NCBI GenBank assembly: GCA_963730995.1
Contig: CAVSUB010000012.1
Location: 558,001 to 622,000, forward strand
From: CAVSUB01 sp963730995
GTDB lineage: Bacteria > Acidobacteriota > Vicinamibacteria > Vicinamibacterales > 2-12-FULL-66-21
Direction of reading: 5' to 3'
DNA: 64,000 nt
Shown: positions 23,818 to 33,574 of the stretch, one piece after another
How the letters are laid out: every line of letters begins with the position of its first letter
Position numbering within the stretch: the stretch's first letter is position 1
The notes under the pieces: generated by a model
Told to the model about the DNA's origin: nothing
The model's input: only the letters and a program-made list of their open reading frames with translations
Databases searched by the model: none
Program-made: the position numbers and the translations under genes

Positions 23818-24615
23818 TTACTTGCCGGAGTCGCAGGGCGGCCCGGTGAGGATGGAAACCATGATCATCGGCGTGTTGCTCTTGCGCGTGACCGTGTGCG
23901 GCGTGCCTCTCGGGATGACGGCGAACGTGCCGGCCGTGAGGTTCATGTCGACGCTGCCGATCCGCTGCACACCCTCGCCGGCGACGATGTAGATCATTTC
24001 GTCGGCTTCGGCATGGGAGTGTTCGGCGAGCGGTTCTCGCAGCTGGACCAGCGTGGCCGTCGACGTCGCCGTGCAGCCGACCGGCGAGTTCTTCGACGGC
24101 GCCCCTCGGCTGATGTAGTTCTTCTCGACGAAGTCCGGAATCGACACGGAGCTGGGTGGTCCCGACGGTCGGACGGGCGGCGGAGGCGGCGCGGCCGGCT
24201 GCGGTGCCGGCTCAGGCTTCGGGGGCGGCGGCGGGGGTGGAGCCGGAGACAGCTCGGCGGTCGTCTTGACCGGCCGGCCGGCAGCCACGGTGATCTCGCG
24301 CTCGAACGTGATCGTCCCGGCGCTCTCGAAGCGCAGGCGGTAGGTCCCCGCATTGAGGTTGCGGAGGATGATCGTGCCGTCGCCGTCCGTCTTGCCCTCG
24401 CGCTCCATCGTTCCAGTCGCCTTTACCGCGATCTCCGGCAGTGGCTTGCCCTGACGGTCGGTCACGAGGACGGTGATGCTCGGGCGGACGGTAGGGGCCT
24501 TGGGGGCCGTCTGCGCCGGTGCGGGCGTCGCCGGCGGTGGTGTGGCCTGAGGAGGCTTCTCGGCAGGCAACTGCCCGATAGCCAGCCCTGCGAGCAGAAC
24601 TGCGGTTATCAGCAT
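23818..24615 (-). CDS. Exported protein with carboxypeptidase-regulatory-like and cupin domains
   Basis: A 265-aa protein with four parts: a signal peptide (LITAVLLAGLAIGQ), a Pro/Ala-rich spacer, a transthyretin-like regulatory domain (ITVLVTDRQGKPLPEIAV to about residue 120), a second very proline-rich linker of about 40 residues, and a C-terminal cupin. The cupin has the metal motif EHSHAEADEMIYIVAGEG and the second motif IPRGTPHTV, so it should bind a metal. The pairing of a surface-adhesion-like domain with a cupin is uncommon to my knowledge. An enzymatic or sensor role is possible; no substrate can be inferred. Start ATG 24615. Confidence 0.75.
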   Translation of the reverse strand: MLITAVLLAGLAIGQLPAEKPPQATPPPATPAPAQTAPKAPTVRPSITVLVTDRQGKPLPEIAVKATGTMEREGKTDGDGTIILRNLNAGTYRLRFESAGTITFEREITVAAGRPVKTTAELSPAPPPPPPPKPEPAPQPAAPPPPPVRPSGPPSSVSIPDFVEKNYISRGAPSKNSPVGCTATSTATLVQLREPLAEHSHAEADEMIYIVAGEGVQRIGSVDMNLTAGTFAVIPRGTPHTVTRKSNTPMIMVSILTGPPCDSGK

Positions 24616-24681
24616 CCCTCTATCTCAAGCTGCGGGACACGTTCCCGTCAAGCGGAGTAATGACTGAGCTGGGTCCGGGGG

Positions 24682-24842
24682 CCTGCCACGTGTCACGAAA
24701 CCCTTACAGGAGGAGGGAGGAGGGGAGGACGAGGAAGGAGCTTTGCGCTCTGCGCCGAGCAGCACACCACTGATTCGAAGAGCGCCAAACGTTCCTCTCC
24801 GTCCTCCCTCCTCCCATCCTCTTGTAAGGGTCTTGTGGCAGG
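24682..24842. repeat. Polypurine/polypyrimidine palindromic repeat, copy 1
   Basis: CCTGCCAC at the left end pairs with GTGGCAGG at the right. Inside, ACCCTTACAGGAGGAGGG continues into a purine tract, and the right half returns as the pyrimidine complement ending TCCTCTTGTAAGGGT. The arms are about 45 bp with a 70-nt middle. It sits 3' of rho and 5' of the cupin gene. Copies at 39360-39638 and 54051-54171 share the core but have different, still self-complementary, outer ends. Confidence 0.8.
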
Positions 24843-24858
24843 TGGGAGGCGTGCGCCC

Positions 24859-26157
24859 CTACTTCCCGTTGGCCATCGCGCCGAGGAACTCGGCGTTGTT
24901 CTTCGTCTTAGCCATCTTCGAGAGCAGCAGCTCCATGGCCTCGACGGGTGAGAGCGGGGTCAGCACCTTCCGAAGCACCCACACGCGGTTGAGATCTTCC
25001 TTCGGGATGAGGAGCTCTTCCTTCCGCGTGCCGCTCTTCTGGATGTCGATCGACGGGAACACGCGACGGTCGGTGAGCTTCCGATCGAGATGGATCTCGA
25101 GGTTGCCCGTGCCCTTGAACTCCTCGAAGATGACCTCGTCCATGCGCGATCCGGTGTCGATCAGGGCCGTCGCGATGATCGTCAGCGAGCCACCTGACTC
25201 GATGTTCCTCGCGGCCCCGAAGAACCGCTTCGGGCGCTGCAGCGCGTTGCTGTCGACGCCGCCCGACAGGACCTTTCCGGACGCCGGCACGATCGTGTTG
25301 TAGGCGCGCGCGAGCCGCGTCACCGAATCGAGCAGGATCACGACGTCCTTCTTGTGCTCGACGAGGCGTTTGGCTTTCTCGATCACCATCTCGGCGACCT
25401 GCACGTGCCGGGTGGCCGGCTCGTCGAAGGTCGACGAGATCACCTCGCCCTTGACCGATCGCTGCATGTCGGTGACTTCTTCGGGCCGCTCGTCGATGAG
25501 CAGGACAATCAGGTACACCTCGGGATGGTTCAAGGTGATGCTGTTCGCGATGTTCTGCAGCAGCATCGTCTTGCCGGTGCGCGGCGGCGCGACGATCAGG
25601 CCGCGCTGCCCCTTGCCGATCGGGACCATGAGGTCCATGACCCGCGCCGACAGGTTGTCGGCCGCCGCCTCGAGGCGGATGCGCTCCTGCGGGTAGAGCG
25701 GTGTCAGGTTCTCGAAGAAGATCTTCTCGCGCGCGCGATCCGGCGGCTCGAAGTTGACGGCTTCGACCTTGATCAGTGCGAAGTAACGCTCGCCTTCCTT
25801 CGGCTGACGGATCTGACCCGACACCGTATCGCCGGTGTGCAAGTCGAACTTGCGGATCTGGGAGGGTGAGACGTAGATGTCGTCCGGCCCGGGAAGGTAG
25901 TTGTAGTCGGGCGCCCGCAGGAAGCCGAAGCCGTCCGGCAGCGTCTCGAGTACGCCCTCCGAGAAGAGCAGCCCGCTCTTTTCGGCGCGGGACTTCAGGA
26001 TCTCGAAGATGAGCTCCTGCTTCCGCATGCCGGTGGCGCCCGGCACGTCGAGCTGTCGGGCGATGTGCGTCAGCTCCGTCACGCTCATGTCTTTCAGCGT
26101 GGTGAGCTCGACGACGGGGGCTTCGGTAGTGGCGGCGGCGCCGGCGGGCTCGGTCAC
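24859..26157 (-). CDS. rho: Transcription termination factor Rho
   Basis: RNA-dependent ATPase that ends transcription. The 432-aa product has an N-terminal helical domain (LKDMSVTELTHIARQLDV), an RNA-binding cold-shock-like domain (DGFGFLRAPDYNYLPGPDDIYVS), and the ATPase core: Walker A VAPPRTGKTMLL, Walker B VVILLDSVTRLARAYN, Q-loop/R-loop segment SGGVDSNALQRPKRFFGAARN. Start GTG 26157 is chosen because it overlaps the engB stop as GTGA; a longer reading from GTG 26202 overlaps engB by 49 bp. It is last in the tig-clpP-clpX-lon-engB-rho run, and a polypurine palindrome follows its stop. Confidence 0.95.
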   Translation of the reverse strand: MTEPAGAAATTEAPVVELTTLKDMSVTELTHIARQLDVPGATGMRKQELIFEILKSRAEKSGLLFSEGVLETLPDGFGFLRAPDYNYLPGPDDIYVSPSQIRKFDLHTGDTVSGQIRQPKEGERYFALIKVEAVNFEPPDRAREKIFFENLTPLYPQERIRLEAAADNLSARVMDLMVPIGKGQRGLIVAPPRTGKTMLLQNIANSITLNHPEVYLIVLLIDERPEEVTDMQRSVKGEVISSTFDEPATRHVQVAEMVIEKAKRLVEHKKDVVILLDSVTRLARAYNTIVPASGKVLSGGVDSNALQRPKRFFGAARNIESGGSLTIIATALIDTGSRMDEVIFEEFKGTGNLEIHLDRKLTDRRVFPSIDIQKSGTRKEELLIPKEDLNRVWVLRKVLTPLSPVEAMELLLSKMAKTKNNAEFLGAMANGK

Positions 26158-26885
26158 CCGCGCGGCTGCACGTCCCTGGCGATTCTCGCGATCATTGTCC
26201 ACAGTACATCCAGTCCTTCGCCGCTCGTGACCGATACGGGCACGGCGGTCATTCCAAACACGTTCTCGATGGTCCTCAGGCTGCGCGCCCGCTCGGCGCG
26301 CGACAGTTTGTCGATCTTGGTGGCGACGACGTGCCGCGTGACGTTCAACCCATCCAGCCAGCGCGCGGCGCCGACGTCGCTCTCGAGACCCGGGTGCCGC
26401 GAGTCCACGAGCAGCATCGCCGCGCGCCTGATGCCCGGATCGGCTGCCCGAAAGTACCCTTCGGCGATCGACCGCAATTCGTCCGCTTCGTCGACGCCGC
26501 CCCGCGTTTCGACGGGTTCAGCACGCAGCGACGCTTTCGTCTCCCGACCGGGCTCGGGACGATGCCGGGCCTGTCCGGGCATCGAACGACGTGCGTAGCC
26601 ATAGCCGGGGAGATCGACGAAGTAGACGGACCATCGCCCCGGACCACCCGCGCCGGCCTCGGCGACGAGGCGATAGACGTTGGCCAGCCTGGTCTTGCCG
26701 GGCGCCGCGCTGGTGCGGGCGATCTTCGCCCGGCTCAGCGCGTTGATCAGACTCGACTTGCCGACGTTCGACCGTCCGACGAAGGCGACCTGTGAGACGC
26801 CGTCGCGCGGGATGCCGATCAGCACGGAGCCCGTCGACGGACCCGGCGCCGCGCTCGTGACGAAGTCAGCGGAGAGAAGCCTCAA
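26154..26885 (-). CDS. engB: Ribosome biogenesis GTPase EngB (YihA/YsxC)
   Basis: GTPase for 50S assembly. G1 GRSNVGKSSLINAL, G2 TSAAPGKT, G3 VDLPGYGYA, G4 TKIDKL and G5 VSVTSGEG are all present. The protein is 243 aa, about 35-40 longer than usual, because an Arg/Glu-rich stretch is inserted right after DLPGYGYARRS (about residues 100-138: MPGQARHRPEPGRETKASLR and onward through EPVETRGGVDEAD). The start is TTG 26885, overlapping or abutting the 3' remnants of lon; a start nearer the G1 strand cannot be excluded. Rho overlaps its stop by 4 bp. Confidence 0.88.
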   Translation of the reverse strand: MRLLSADFVTSAAPGPSTGSVLIGIPRDGVSQVAFVGRSNVGKSSLINALSRAKIARTSAAPGKTRLANVYRLVAEAGAGGPGRWSVYFVDLPGYGYARRSMPGQARHRPEPGRETKASLRAEPVETRGGVDEADELRSIAEGYFRAADPGIRRAAMLLVDSRHPGLESDVGAARWLDGLNVTRHVVATKIDKLSRAERARSLRTIENVFGMTAVPVSVTSGEGLDVLWTMIARIARDVQPRG

Positions 26886-26896
26886 TCGGTGTCGCG

Positions 26897-27005
26897 GACG
26901 GGATCCGGTGTCGGGGATCCGGGATCCGAAGACCCCGGCCGGCTCGGGCGCGGAGCCCGTGTCGGAGACGAACGGATACCCGATCCCTGAGTCCCCGATC
27001 CCGTC
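26897..27005. repeat. GATCC-type palindromic repeat between lon and engB
   Basis: GACGGGATCCGGTGTCGGGG at the left pairs with CCCCGATCCCGTC at the right; the centre has GGATCCGGGATCC and GGGCGCGGAGCCC. It is the same family as the insertion in mrfA. It occupies nearly the whole gap between the restored lon stop (27012) and engB (26885). Confidence 0.65.
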
Positions 27006-27011
27006 GAAGCA

Positions 27012-29407
27012 TCAATGCGTAATGGTGTCGTCTGAAATGGCGGGATCGACTTCCGCGTCGGCCGTGGTCGCCGCGGCGGCGAGGACCGGGAATGGCCCGG
27101 CCAGGGCGATCTTCAGCACTTCGTCCATGTTCTCGACCATGTAGATGCTCGAGAGAGTCCAGGACGTTCTTCGGAATGTCCGCCAGATCCTTTTCGTTGT
27201 CCTTGGGGACGATAATCGTCTTCAGTCCCGCGCGATGCGCCGCGAGAATCTTTTCCTTCACGCCGCCGATGGGCAGGACCTTGCCGCGAAGCGTGATCTC
27301 ACCCGTCATCGCGACGTCCTTGCGCGCCGGAATCCGCGCAATCGCCGACACCAGCGCGGTGGCGAGCGTGATGCCGGCCGACGGGCCGTCCTTCGGGATG
27401 GCCCCCTCGGGGACGTGCACGTGCACGTCCGTCTTGCGGTTGAAGTCCTTCGGGATGCCGAAGTCCTCCGAGCGCGACCGCACGTAGCTCATGGCCGCCT
27501 GCGCCGACTCCTGCATGACGTCGCCCAGCTTGCCGGTCAGGGTCAGATGTCCCTTACCCGGCATCAGCGTCGCTTCGGTCACGAGGATCTCGCCGCCGAC
27601 TTCCGTCCACGCCAGACCCGGTGGCGACGCCGATCTCGTTCGTCAGTTCGGCGAGCGTCGGACGGAATCGCGGCACGCCGAGATACTCGGTGACCTTGGC
27701 GCCCGTGATTTCCTCGCTGAACTCCTTGCCGACCGAGACGACCTTGCGTGCAATCTTGCGGCAGATGGACGAGATCTCGCGCTCGAGGTTCCGGACGCCC
27801 GCCTCGCGCGTGTAGCGCTGGATGATCGCCTGGAACGCCTCGTCCAGGAACGCGATGTTCGAGCCCGTGAGCCCTGTGCCTTCGATAGCCTTCGGCGACA
27901 GGAACTTCTTGGCGATCTCGACCTTCTCCTGCTCGGTGTAGCCCGCGAGCTGCAGCACTTCCATGCGGTCGCGCAGCGCCTGCGGGATCGTGTGGAGCAC
28001 GTTGGCCGTGCAGATGAACATGACGTTCGAGAGGTCGTACTCGACGTCGAGATAATGATCGAGGAACGCGTTGTTCTGCTCGGGATCGAGCACTTCGAGG
28101 AGCGCCGCGGATGGATCGCCGCGGAAGTCCATGGACATCTTGTCCACTTCGTCCAGCAGGAACACCGGATTCATCGTTCCGGCCTTCTTCATCATCTGGA
28201 TGATCTGGCCGGGGAACGCGCCGATGTAGGTCCGTCGATGGCCGCGGATCTCCGCCTCGTCGCGAACGCCGCCGAGCGACAGCCGGACGAACTTGCGGTT
28301 CATCGCGCGCGCGATCGACTTGGCCAGCGACGTCTTGCCGACTCCGGGCGGCCCGGAGAACGTGAGGATGGTCGCCTTGGGCTTCTTGATCAGAGCGCGG
28401 ACCGCGAGGAACTCGAGGATGCGGTCCTTGATCTTCTCGAGCCCGTAGTGATCCTCGTTGAGGATCTGCTCGGCACGCTTCAGATCGCGGCTCTCCTTCG
28501 TCTTCTTGTGCCAGGGCACCGCGATCAGCCAATCCAGGTAGTTGCGCGAGACGGTCGCTTCCGCGGACATCGGCGGCATCGCCTCGAGCCGTTTCAGCTC
28601 CTGGATGGCCTTCTCCTCGACCTCCTCGGGCATCTTCGACTGGTCGATCTTCTTCTTGAGCTCCTCGACCTCGTTGCCCTTGTCGTCCTTGCGCCCCAGT
28701 TCCTTCTGGATCGCCTTCATCTTCTCGTTGAGGTAGTACTCCTTCTGCGCCTTCTCCATCTGCTTCTTCACGCGAGACTGGATGCGGCGGTCCACCTGGA
28801 GCTTGTCCACCTCGGCTTCGAGGATCCCGGCGATGCGGTTCAAACGCTCGATCGGGGAGATGATCTCGAGAAGGTTCTGCTTCTCGTCGACGCCGACGAG
28901 GAGGTGCGCGGCGATCGTGTCAGCCAGCTTGCCGGGATCGTCCACCCGGACGGCCGCGATCATCGCGTCGTAGTGCAGGTTGTTCGACAGCTTCACGTAC
29001 TGCTCGAACAGCGACACGACGCGGCTCATCGTGCTCTCCGCCTCGCCGCCCGCTTCCTTGTGCTTCGGGATCACCTTCACGACGACGCGGTAGAAGCCTT
29101 TGTCCTCTTTCCACTCGACCGCCCGCGCGCGCTCGATGCCCTCGACGAGCACCTTGATGTTGCCGTCCGGCAGCTTCAGGCTCTGGACGATGTTCGCCAC
29201 GCAGCCCATGGTGTAGATGTCGGCTGGCTGCGGATCGTCCACGGCCGCGTCATGCTGCGCCGCGAGGAAGATGCGCTTGTCCTTGAGGAGCGCGTGCTCG
29301 AGCGCCCGTGTGGACGACGGACGCCCGATGACGAACGGCATCATCATGTGCGGAAAGACGACGACGTCGCGGAGCGGAACGATCGGGAGGGTTTCGTAGA
29401 GTTCCAT
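27012..29407 (-). CDS. lon: Lon protease, two single-base frameshifts in this sequence
   Basis: ATP-dependent protease of the LonA type. The N-domain starts LPIVPLRDVVVFPHMMMPF; the AAA module has Walker A FSGPPGVGKTSLAKS and Walker B PVFLLDEVDKM; the protease domain continues in other frames with the catalytic Ser in KDGPSAGITLATAL and the Lys in GGVKEKILAA. Frame breaks: near 27616 one extra base after VATG (restoring GLAWTEVGGEIL), and near 27147 one extra base after LDSLE (restoring IYMVENMDEVLKIAL and a stop at 27012). With both corrected the protein is full length, about 798 aa. The gene is nearly essential in context and otherwise perfectly conserved, so sequence error is more likely than a pseudogene. 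A CAGCT repeat lies immediately upstream. Confidence 0.88.
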
Positions 29408-29412
29408 GTATT

Positions 29413-29518
29413 GGGTTGAGCTGTCAGCTTCCAGCTGTCAGCTGTCCAGCTTTGCAGCTGGAGGCTAGCTCCGAGCTGGCGGCGCTGAGCGGGAAGCTGA
29501 CAGCTGAGGGCTGAGCAG

Positions 29519-29525
<7 letters not shown>
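29413..29525. repeat. CAGCT-type palindromic repeat, copy c
   Basis: GGGTTGAGCTGTCAGCTTCC on the left and GGAAGCTGACAGCTGAGGGC then AGCTAACCC on the right; the whole 113 bp folds back. It lies between clpX and lon and overlaps the clpX stop codon region. Confidence 0.8.
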
Positions 29526-30772
<1,247 letters not shown>

Positions 30773-30790
30773 ATGGGGTTCGTTCCCTGG

Positions 30791-30896
30791 GAGTCTCAGC
30801 TTTCGGCTATCAGCTCAGCTCTCAGCGAATGAGCGGCCAGCGCTCAACCGCTACCTCGAGCCACCAGAAAGCTGCACGCTGATAGCTGTCAGCTTC
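30791..30896. repeat. CAGCT-type palindromic repeat, copy d
   Basis: GAGTCTCAGCTTTCGGC and similar units at the left, GCTGATAGCTGTCAGCTTCC at the right, with a less regular middle. It fills the clpP-clpX gap and abuts the clpP stop codon. Confidence 0.75.
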
Positions 30897-31496
30897 CTAG
30901 GCCCGCTTCCGGATGACTTCATCAATGATACCGTATTCTTTGCCCTGGTCGGGTCCCATGATGTAGTCGCGTTCGGTGTCGTCCTGAATGCGCTTGAGGG
31001 GCTGTCCGGTGTGCTGGGCAAGGATCTGATTGAGCCGCTCACGGGTCCGCAGCAGCTCCCGGGCGTGAATGTCGATATCGGTCGTTTGCCCGCCAAGCCC
31101 TTGAACCCACGGCTGATGGATCAGAATCCGGGAGTTCGGGAGCGAGTACCGCTTACCCTTCGCGCCGGCCGCCAGCAGCACCGCCGCCACGGACGCCGCC
31201 TGCCCGATGCAGTAGGTCGCCACGTCCGGCTTGATGAACTGCATGGTGTCGTAGATGGCCATGCCGGCGGTCACCACGCCGCCCGGGCTGTTGATGTACA
31301 GGAGGATGTCGCGATCCGGGTCCTCGGCCTCGAGGAAAAGCATCTGGGCGATGACAAGATTCGCGATGTTGTCGTCGATCGGCGTGCCGATGAAGACAAT
31401 ACTGTCCTTCAGAAGACGGGAAAAGATGTCGTAGGCGCGTTCGCCTCGGTTGGTCTGTTCGACCACCATCGGGATGAGCTGCATGCGTTCTGACAT
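30897..31496 (-). CDS. clpP: ATP-dependent Clp protease proteolytic subunit
   Basis: Serine protease of ClpXP, 199 aa. The catalytic Ser lies in CIGQAASVAAVLLAAG, the His in RILIHQPW and the Asp in IQDDTERDYIMGPDQ. Ser is usually followed by Met-Gly; here it is Val-Ala, a change next to the oxyanion hole, while the rest is standard (YINSPGG, LPNSRILIHQP). The processing N-terminus is short (MSERMQLIPMVVEQTNRGER), as usual. It lies between tig and clpX in the standard order and reads without frameshift, unlike clpX and lon. Confidence 0.95.
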   Translation of the reverse strand: MSERMQLIPMVVEQTNRGERAYDIFSRLLKDSIVFIGTPIDDNIANLVIAQMLFLEAEDPDRDILLYINSPGGVVTAGMAIYDTMQFIKPDVATYCIGQAASVAAVLLAAGAKGKRYSLPNSRILIHQPWVQGLGGQTTDIDIHARELLRTRERLNQILAQHTGQPLKRIQDDTERDYIMGPDQGKEYGIIDEVIRKRA

Positions 31497-31710
31497 ATCG
31501 GGTCTGAAGCTGTCTGTGAGAGGCCACTGCAGGGAAGCCGGGTATCCCGGCTCCTTTCCTGGTGGTCAGTATCAGCTGATTCGATAACGTGCCACGGGAC
31601 CGTTTTGCCGGGTATTCGCAGGTGCGACACCGGAGCGGCTGCTACCGATGTGCGACTCCCTTCCTATTAGTATATCGGTCGAAGACCACCGACCGTTAAG
31701 TTTCCGGCGG

Positions 31711-33021
31711 TCAGCCTTCCTGGATGACGGTTGCCCGGCCCAGGAGGAAATCGACCGATTTTTCGCGGCGAAGGCCTGAATACAGCCGGGCCAGCCCGCC
31801 TTCCTTCTCGAGCCGCGCGCGGACGGCGGCGGCCGTCCGGCCGGTACGCTCGGCATAGCGTCCCACTTCGGCGTCGACCTCCGTCTCGGACACCTCGACG
31901 TGCTCCCGTCTGGCGACCTCGTCGAGCACCAGGGCGCCCTTGACGGCGTCGATAGCCGCGTCCCGCTGCCGCTCGCGGAACTCCTCCCAATTGATGTTGG
32001 TCTTCATCGGGTCGATCTGCTGCTCGATGAGGCGCCGCACGAACTCCTCGACCCGCCTGTCGATTTCGCGATCGACGAGAGTGGCCGGGACATCGAAGGT
32101 GACGCGGGTGGCCAGCTGGCGCAGCAGGTCCGCGCGCGTGTCGCGCTCGACCTCGTGGCGCATCTCGTGCTCGAGATCCTGCCGGACGCGATTGCGCAAC
32201 CCCTCCAGCGACTCGAACTCCCCCACGTCCTTCGCGAACTCGTCGTCCAGTTCCGGCACGGCCCGTGTGCGGATCGCTTTGACTTCGACCGCATACTTGA
32301 CCGTCGTGCCTGCGAGCTCTTTGATCTCGTAGTCGTCCGGGTAGATCACGTCGAAGCTCTTCGACTCGCCGGTCAGCAAGCCCGCGAGCTGGTCGTCGAA
32401 ACCCGGCGGGTTCGCGGACGCACCGATGTCGACCGTGACGTTGCTGTGGCGGTCGGTGCTCGGCTCCGGCGCCTGCTCACCCTCGCTCGCCGGCGCCCCC
32501 ATGGCCGTCCGGGTCATGTCCAGGAGGACGGAGTCGCCGTTCTCGATCCCGCGACCCTCGACCGGCTCGTAACGAGCGGCGCGATCGCGCAGCCGCCCGA
32601 GCGCCTCTTCGACGGCAGCGGATTCGACCTGCACGGGCTTCCGTCGAAGTGTGATGCTGGCGTAGTCCCCGGGATCGATCGGCGGCACCGTGTCGAACGT
32701 CGCGGTGAACTTCAGCGGCTGACCCTCTTCGACGACGACATCGCGAATGTCGGGTGTGTCGACTGGTTCGACTCCGCGCTCCCGCAGCGCGTCGTTCACC
32801 GCGCGTGGGATGAGACCGTGCGCAACGTCGTGCAGGATCTGATCGCGGAAGCGCTGGCGGACGACCTTGGCCGGCACCTTTCCCGGACGGAAGCCTGGAA
32901 TCCGCGCCGCCTTGCTGTAGTCGCGGGAGACCTTGTCGATCTCAGCGTCGACGACGGTGCTGGGGATTTCGACGACGAGATTCTTCTTCGTGTCGCTGAC
33001 GTCGATGAACTCGGTTTTCAT
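31711..33021 (-). CDS. tig: Trigger factor
   Basis: Ribosome-bound chaperone and prolyl isomerase of 436 aa. The ribosome-binding domain has the signature GFRPGKVPAKVVRQRF (about residues 35-50). The PPIase domain spans about 150-235 (ENGDSVLLDMTR to YEIKELAGTTVKY) and contains an unusual acidic loop with GAPASEGEQAPEPSTDRH. The rest is the helical C-terminal arm. Start ATG 33021 (MKTEFIDVSDTKKN) fits the family better than the GTG at 33054. A 214-bp gap without a gene separates it from clpP. The tRNA-Leu gene lies about 100 bp upstream on the same strand. Confidence 0.93.
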   Translation of the reverse strand: MKTEFIDVSDTKKNLVVEIPSTVVDAEIDKVSRDYSKAARIPGFRPGKVPAKVVRQRFRDQILHDVAHGLIPRAVNDALRERGVEPVDTPDIRDVVVEEGQPLKFTATFDTVPPIDPGDYASITLRRKPVQVESAAVEEALGRLRDRAARYEPVEGRGIENGDSVLLDMTRTAMGAPASEGEQAPEPSTDRHSNVTVDIGASANPPGFDDQLAGLLTGESKSFDVIYPDDYEIKELAGTTVKYAVEVKAIRTRAVPELDDEFAKDVGEFESLEGLRNRVRQDLEHEMRHEVERDTRADLLRQLATRVTFDVPATLVDREIDRRVEEFVRRLIEQQIDPMKTNINWEEFRERQRDAAIDAVKGALVLDEVARREHVEVSETEVDAEVGRYAERTGRTAAAVRARLEKEGGLARLYSGLRREKSVDFLLGRATVIQEG

Positions 33022-33124
33022 GTCCTGGACGATTCGCGCTGTAGGAAAGAGCACTCGAGATTCAGCCTTCGTCTGGCGGCCTGTCGAGCCGGAGCTCGCA
33101 GCAAAGCCGTCGAGCGAAGGGAAA

Positions 33125-33208
33125 TGCGAAAGGGGGGAGTCGAACCCCCACAGCCTCTCGGCTACCGGATCCTAAGTCCGGCGCGTCTGCCAGTTCCGCC
33201 ACTTTCGC
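33125..33208 (-). tRNA. tRNA-Leu (UAG anticodon)
   Basis: A full cloverleaf on the minus strand, 84 nt. The acceptor stem is GCGAAAG / CTTTCGC, with discriminator A. The anticodon stem-loop is CCGGA-CTTAGGA-TCCGG, giving anticodon TAG (codon CUA). There is a long variable arm (TAGCCGAGAGGCT region), as expected for leucine, and a T arm GGGGG-TTCGACT-CCCCC. CCA is not encoded. Confidence 0.95.
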
Positions 33209-33574
33209 GCAAGCGCGTCGGCCGATTGGACCTTAGCGTAACACAGCGTGCCTGAGCTCGTTCGTCGTCGCTTCGGGACCATGATCCACAGCAACGCGCG
33301 CCGCTGGTGACGCCTGGAAACTGTGACGCGCGGAGGCTTTATTGAGTTGCAGCGGCGGTAAGACTGACACCTCAAGTATCCCTTTGCAACTCGGCCGTCG
33401 ACGCCCGCGACTCGCACTGATCGGGCAGCGGCAGGCCGGCGTCAGCCTTATCGCCGTTTCTGTCAGCAATATCCCCGAACGTCAGCCGTTGAGCATTCAA
33501 GGTGGGACTGGTGGCCCGCTTTCTGCAGCCTTTCGGCGCCGATGCGGACTTACTTCTCATTCAGGAGGATCCCG
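33209..33574 (+). other. Gene-free interval with strong long-range pairing
   Basis: No credible ORF. Two helices are notable: GAGTTGCA (33344-33351) with TGCAACTC (33385-33392), and GGCGGTAAGACTGAC (33354-33368) with GTCAGCCTTATCGCC (33441-33455), the latter with 13 Watson-Crick pairs, one G-U and one mismatch. The second arm of the first helix lies inside the loop of the second. It could be a small RNA or a structured 5' leader for the gene at 33575; no known class recognised. An AGGAGG Shine-Dalgarno ends the interval. Confidence 0.35.

Noticed and set aside
22792..24660. 622-aa plus-strand open frame across the reductase and cupin genes
   Set aside because: Spans two well-supported minus-strand genes and has no motif.
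24682..24842. Ordinary rho-independent terminator
   Set aside because: The structure is far longer than a terminator, lacks a T-tract, and recurs elsewhere as a repeat family, although it may still stop transcription.
27491..29419. 642-aa plus-strand open frame opposite lon
   Set aside because: Shadow of the Lon codons (many Asp/Leu/Val from the opposite strand); no family resemblance.
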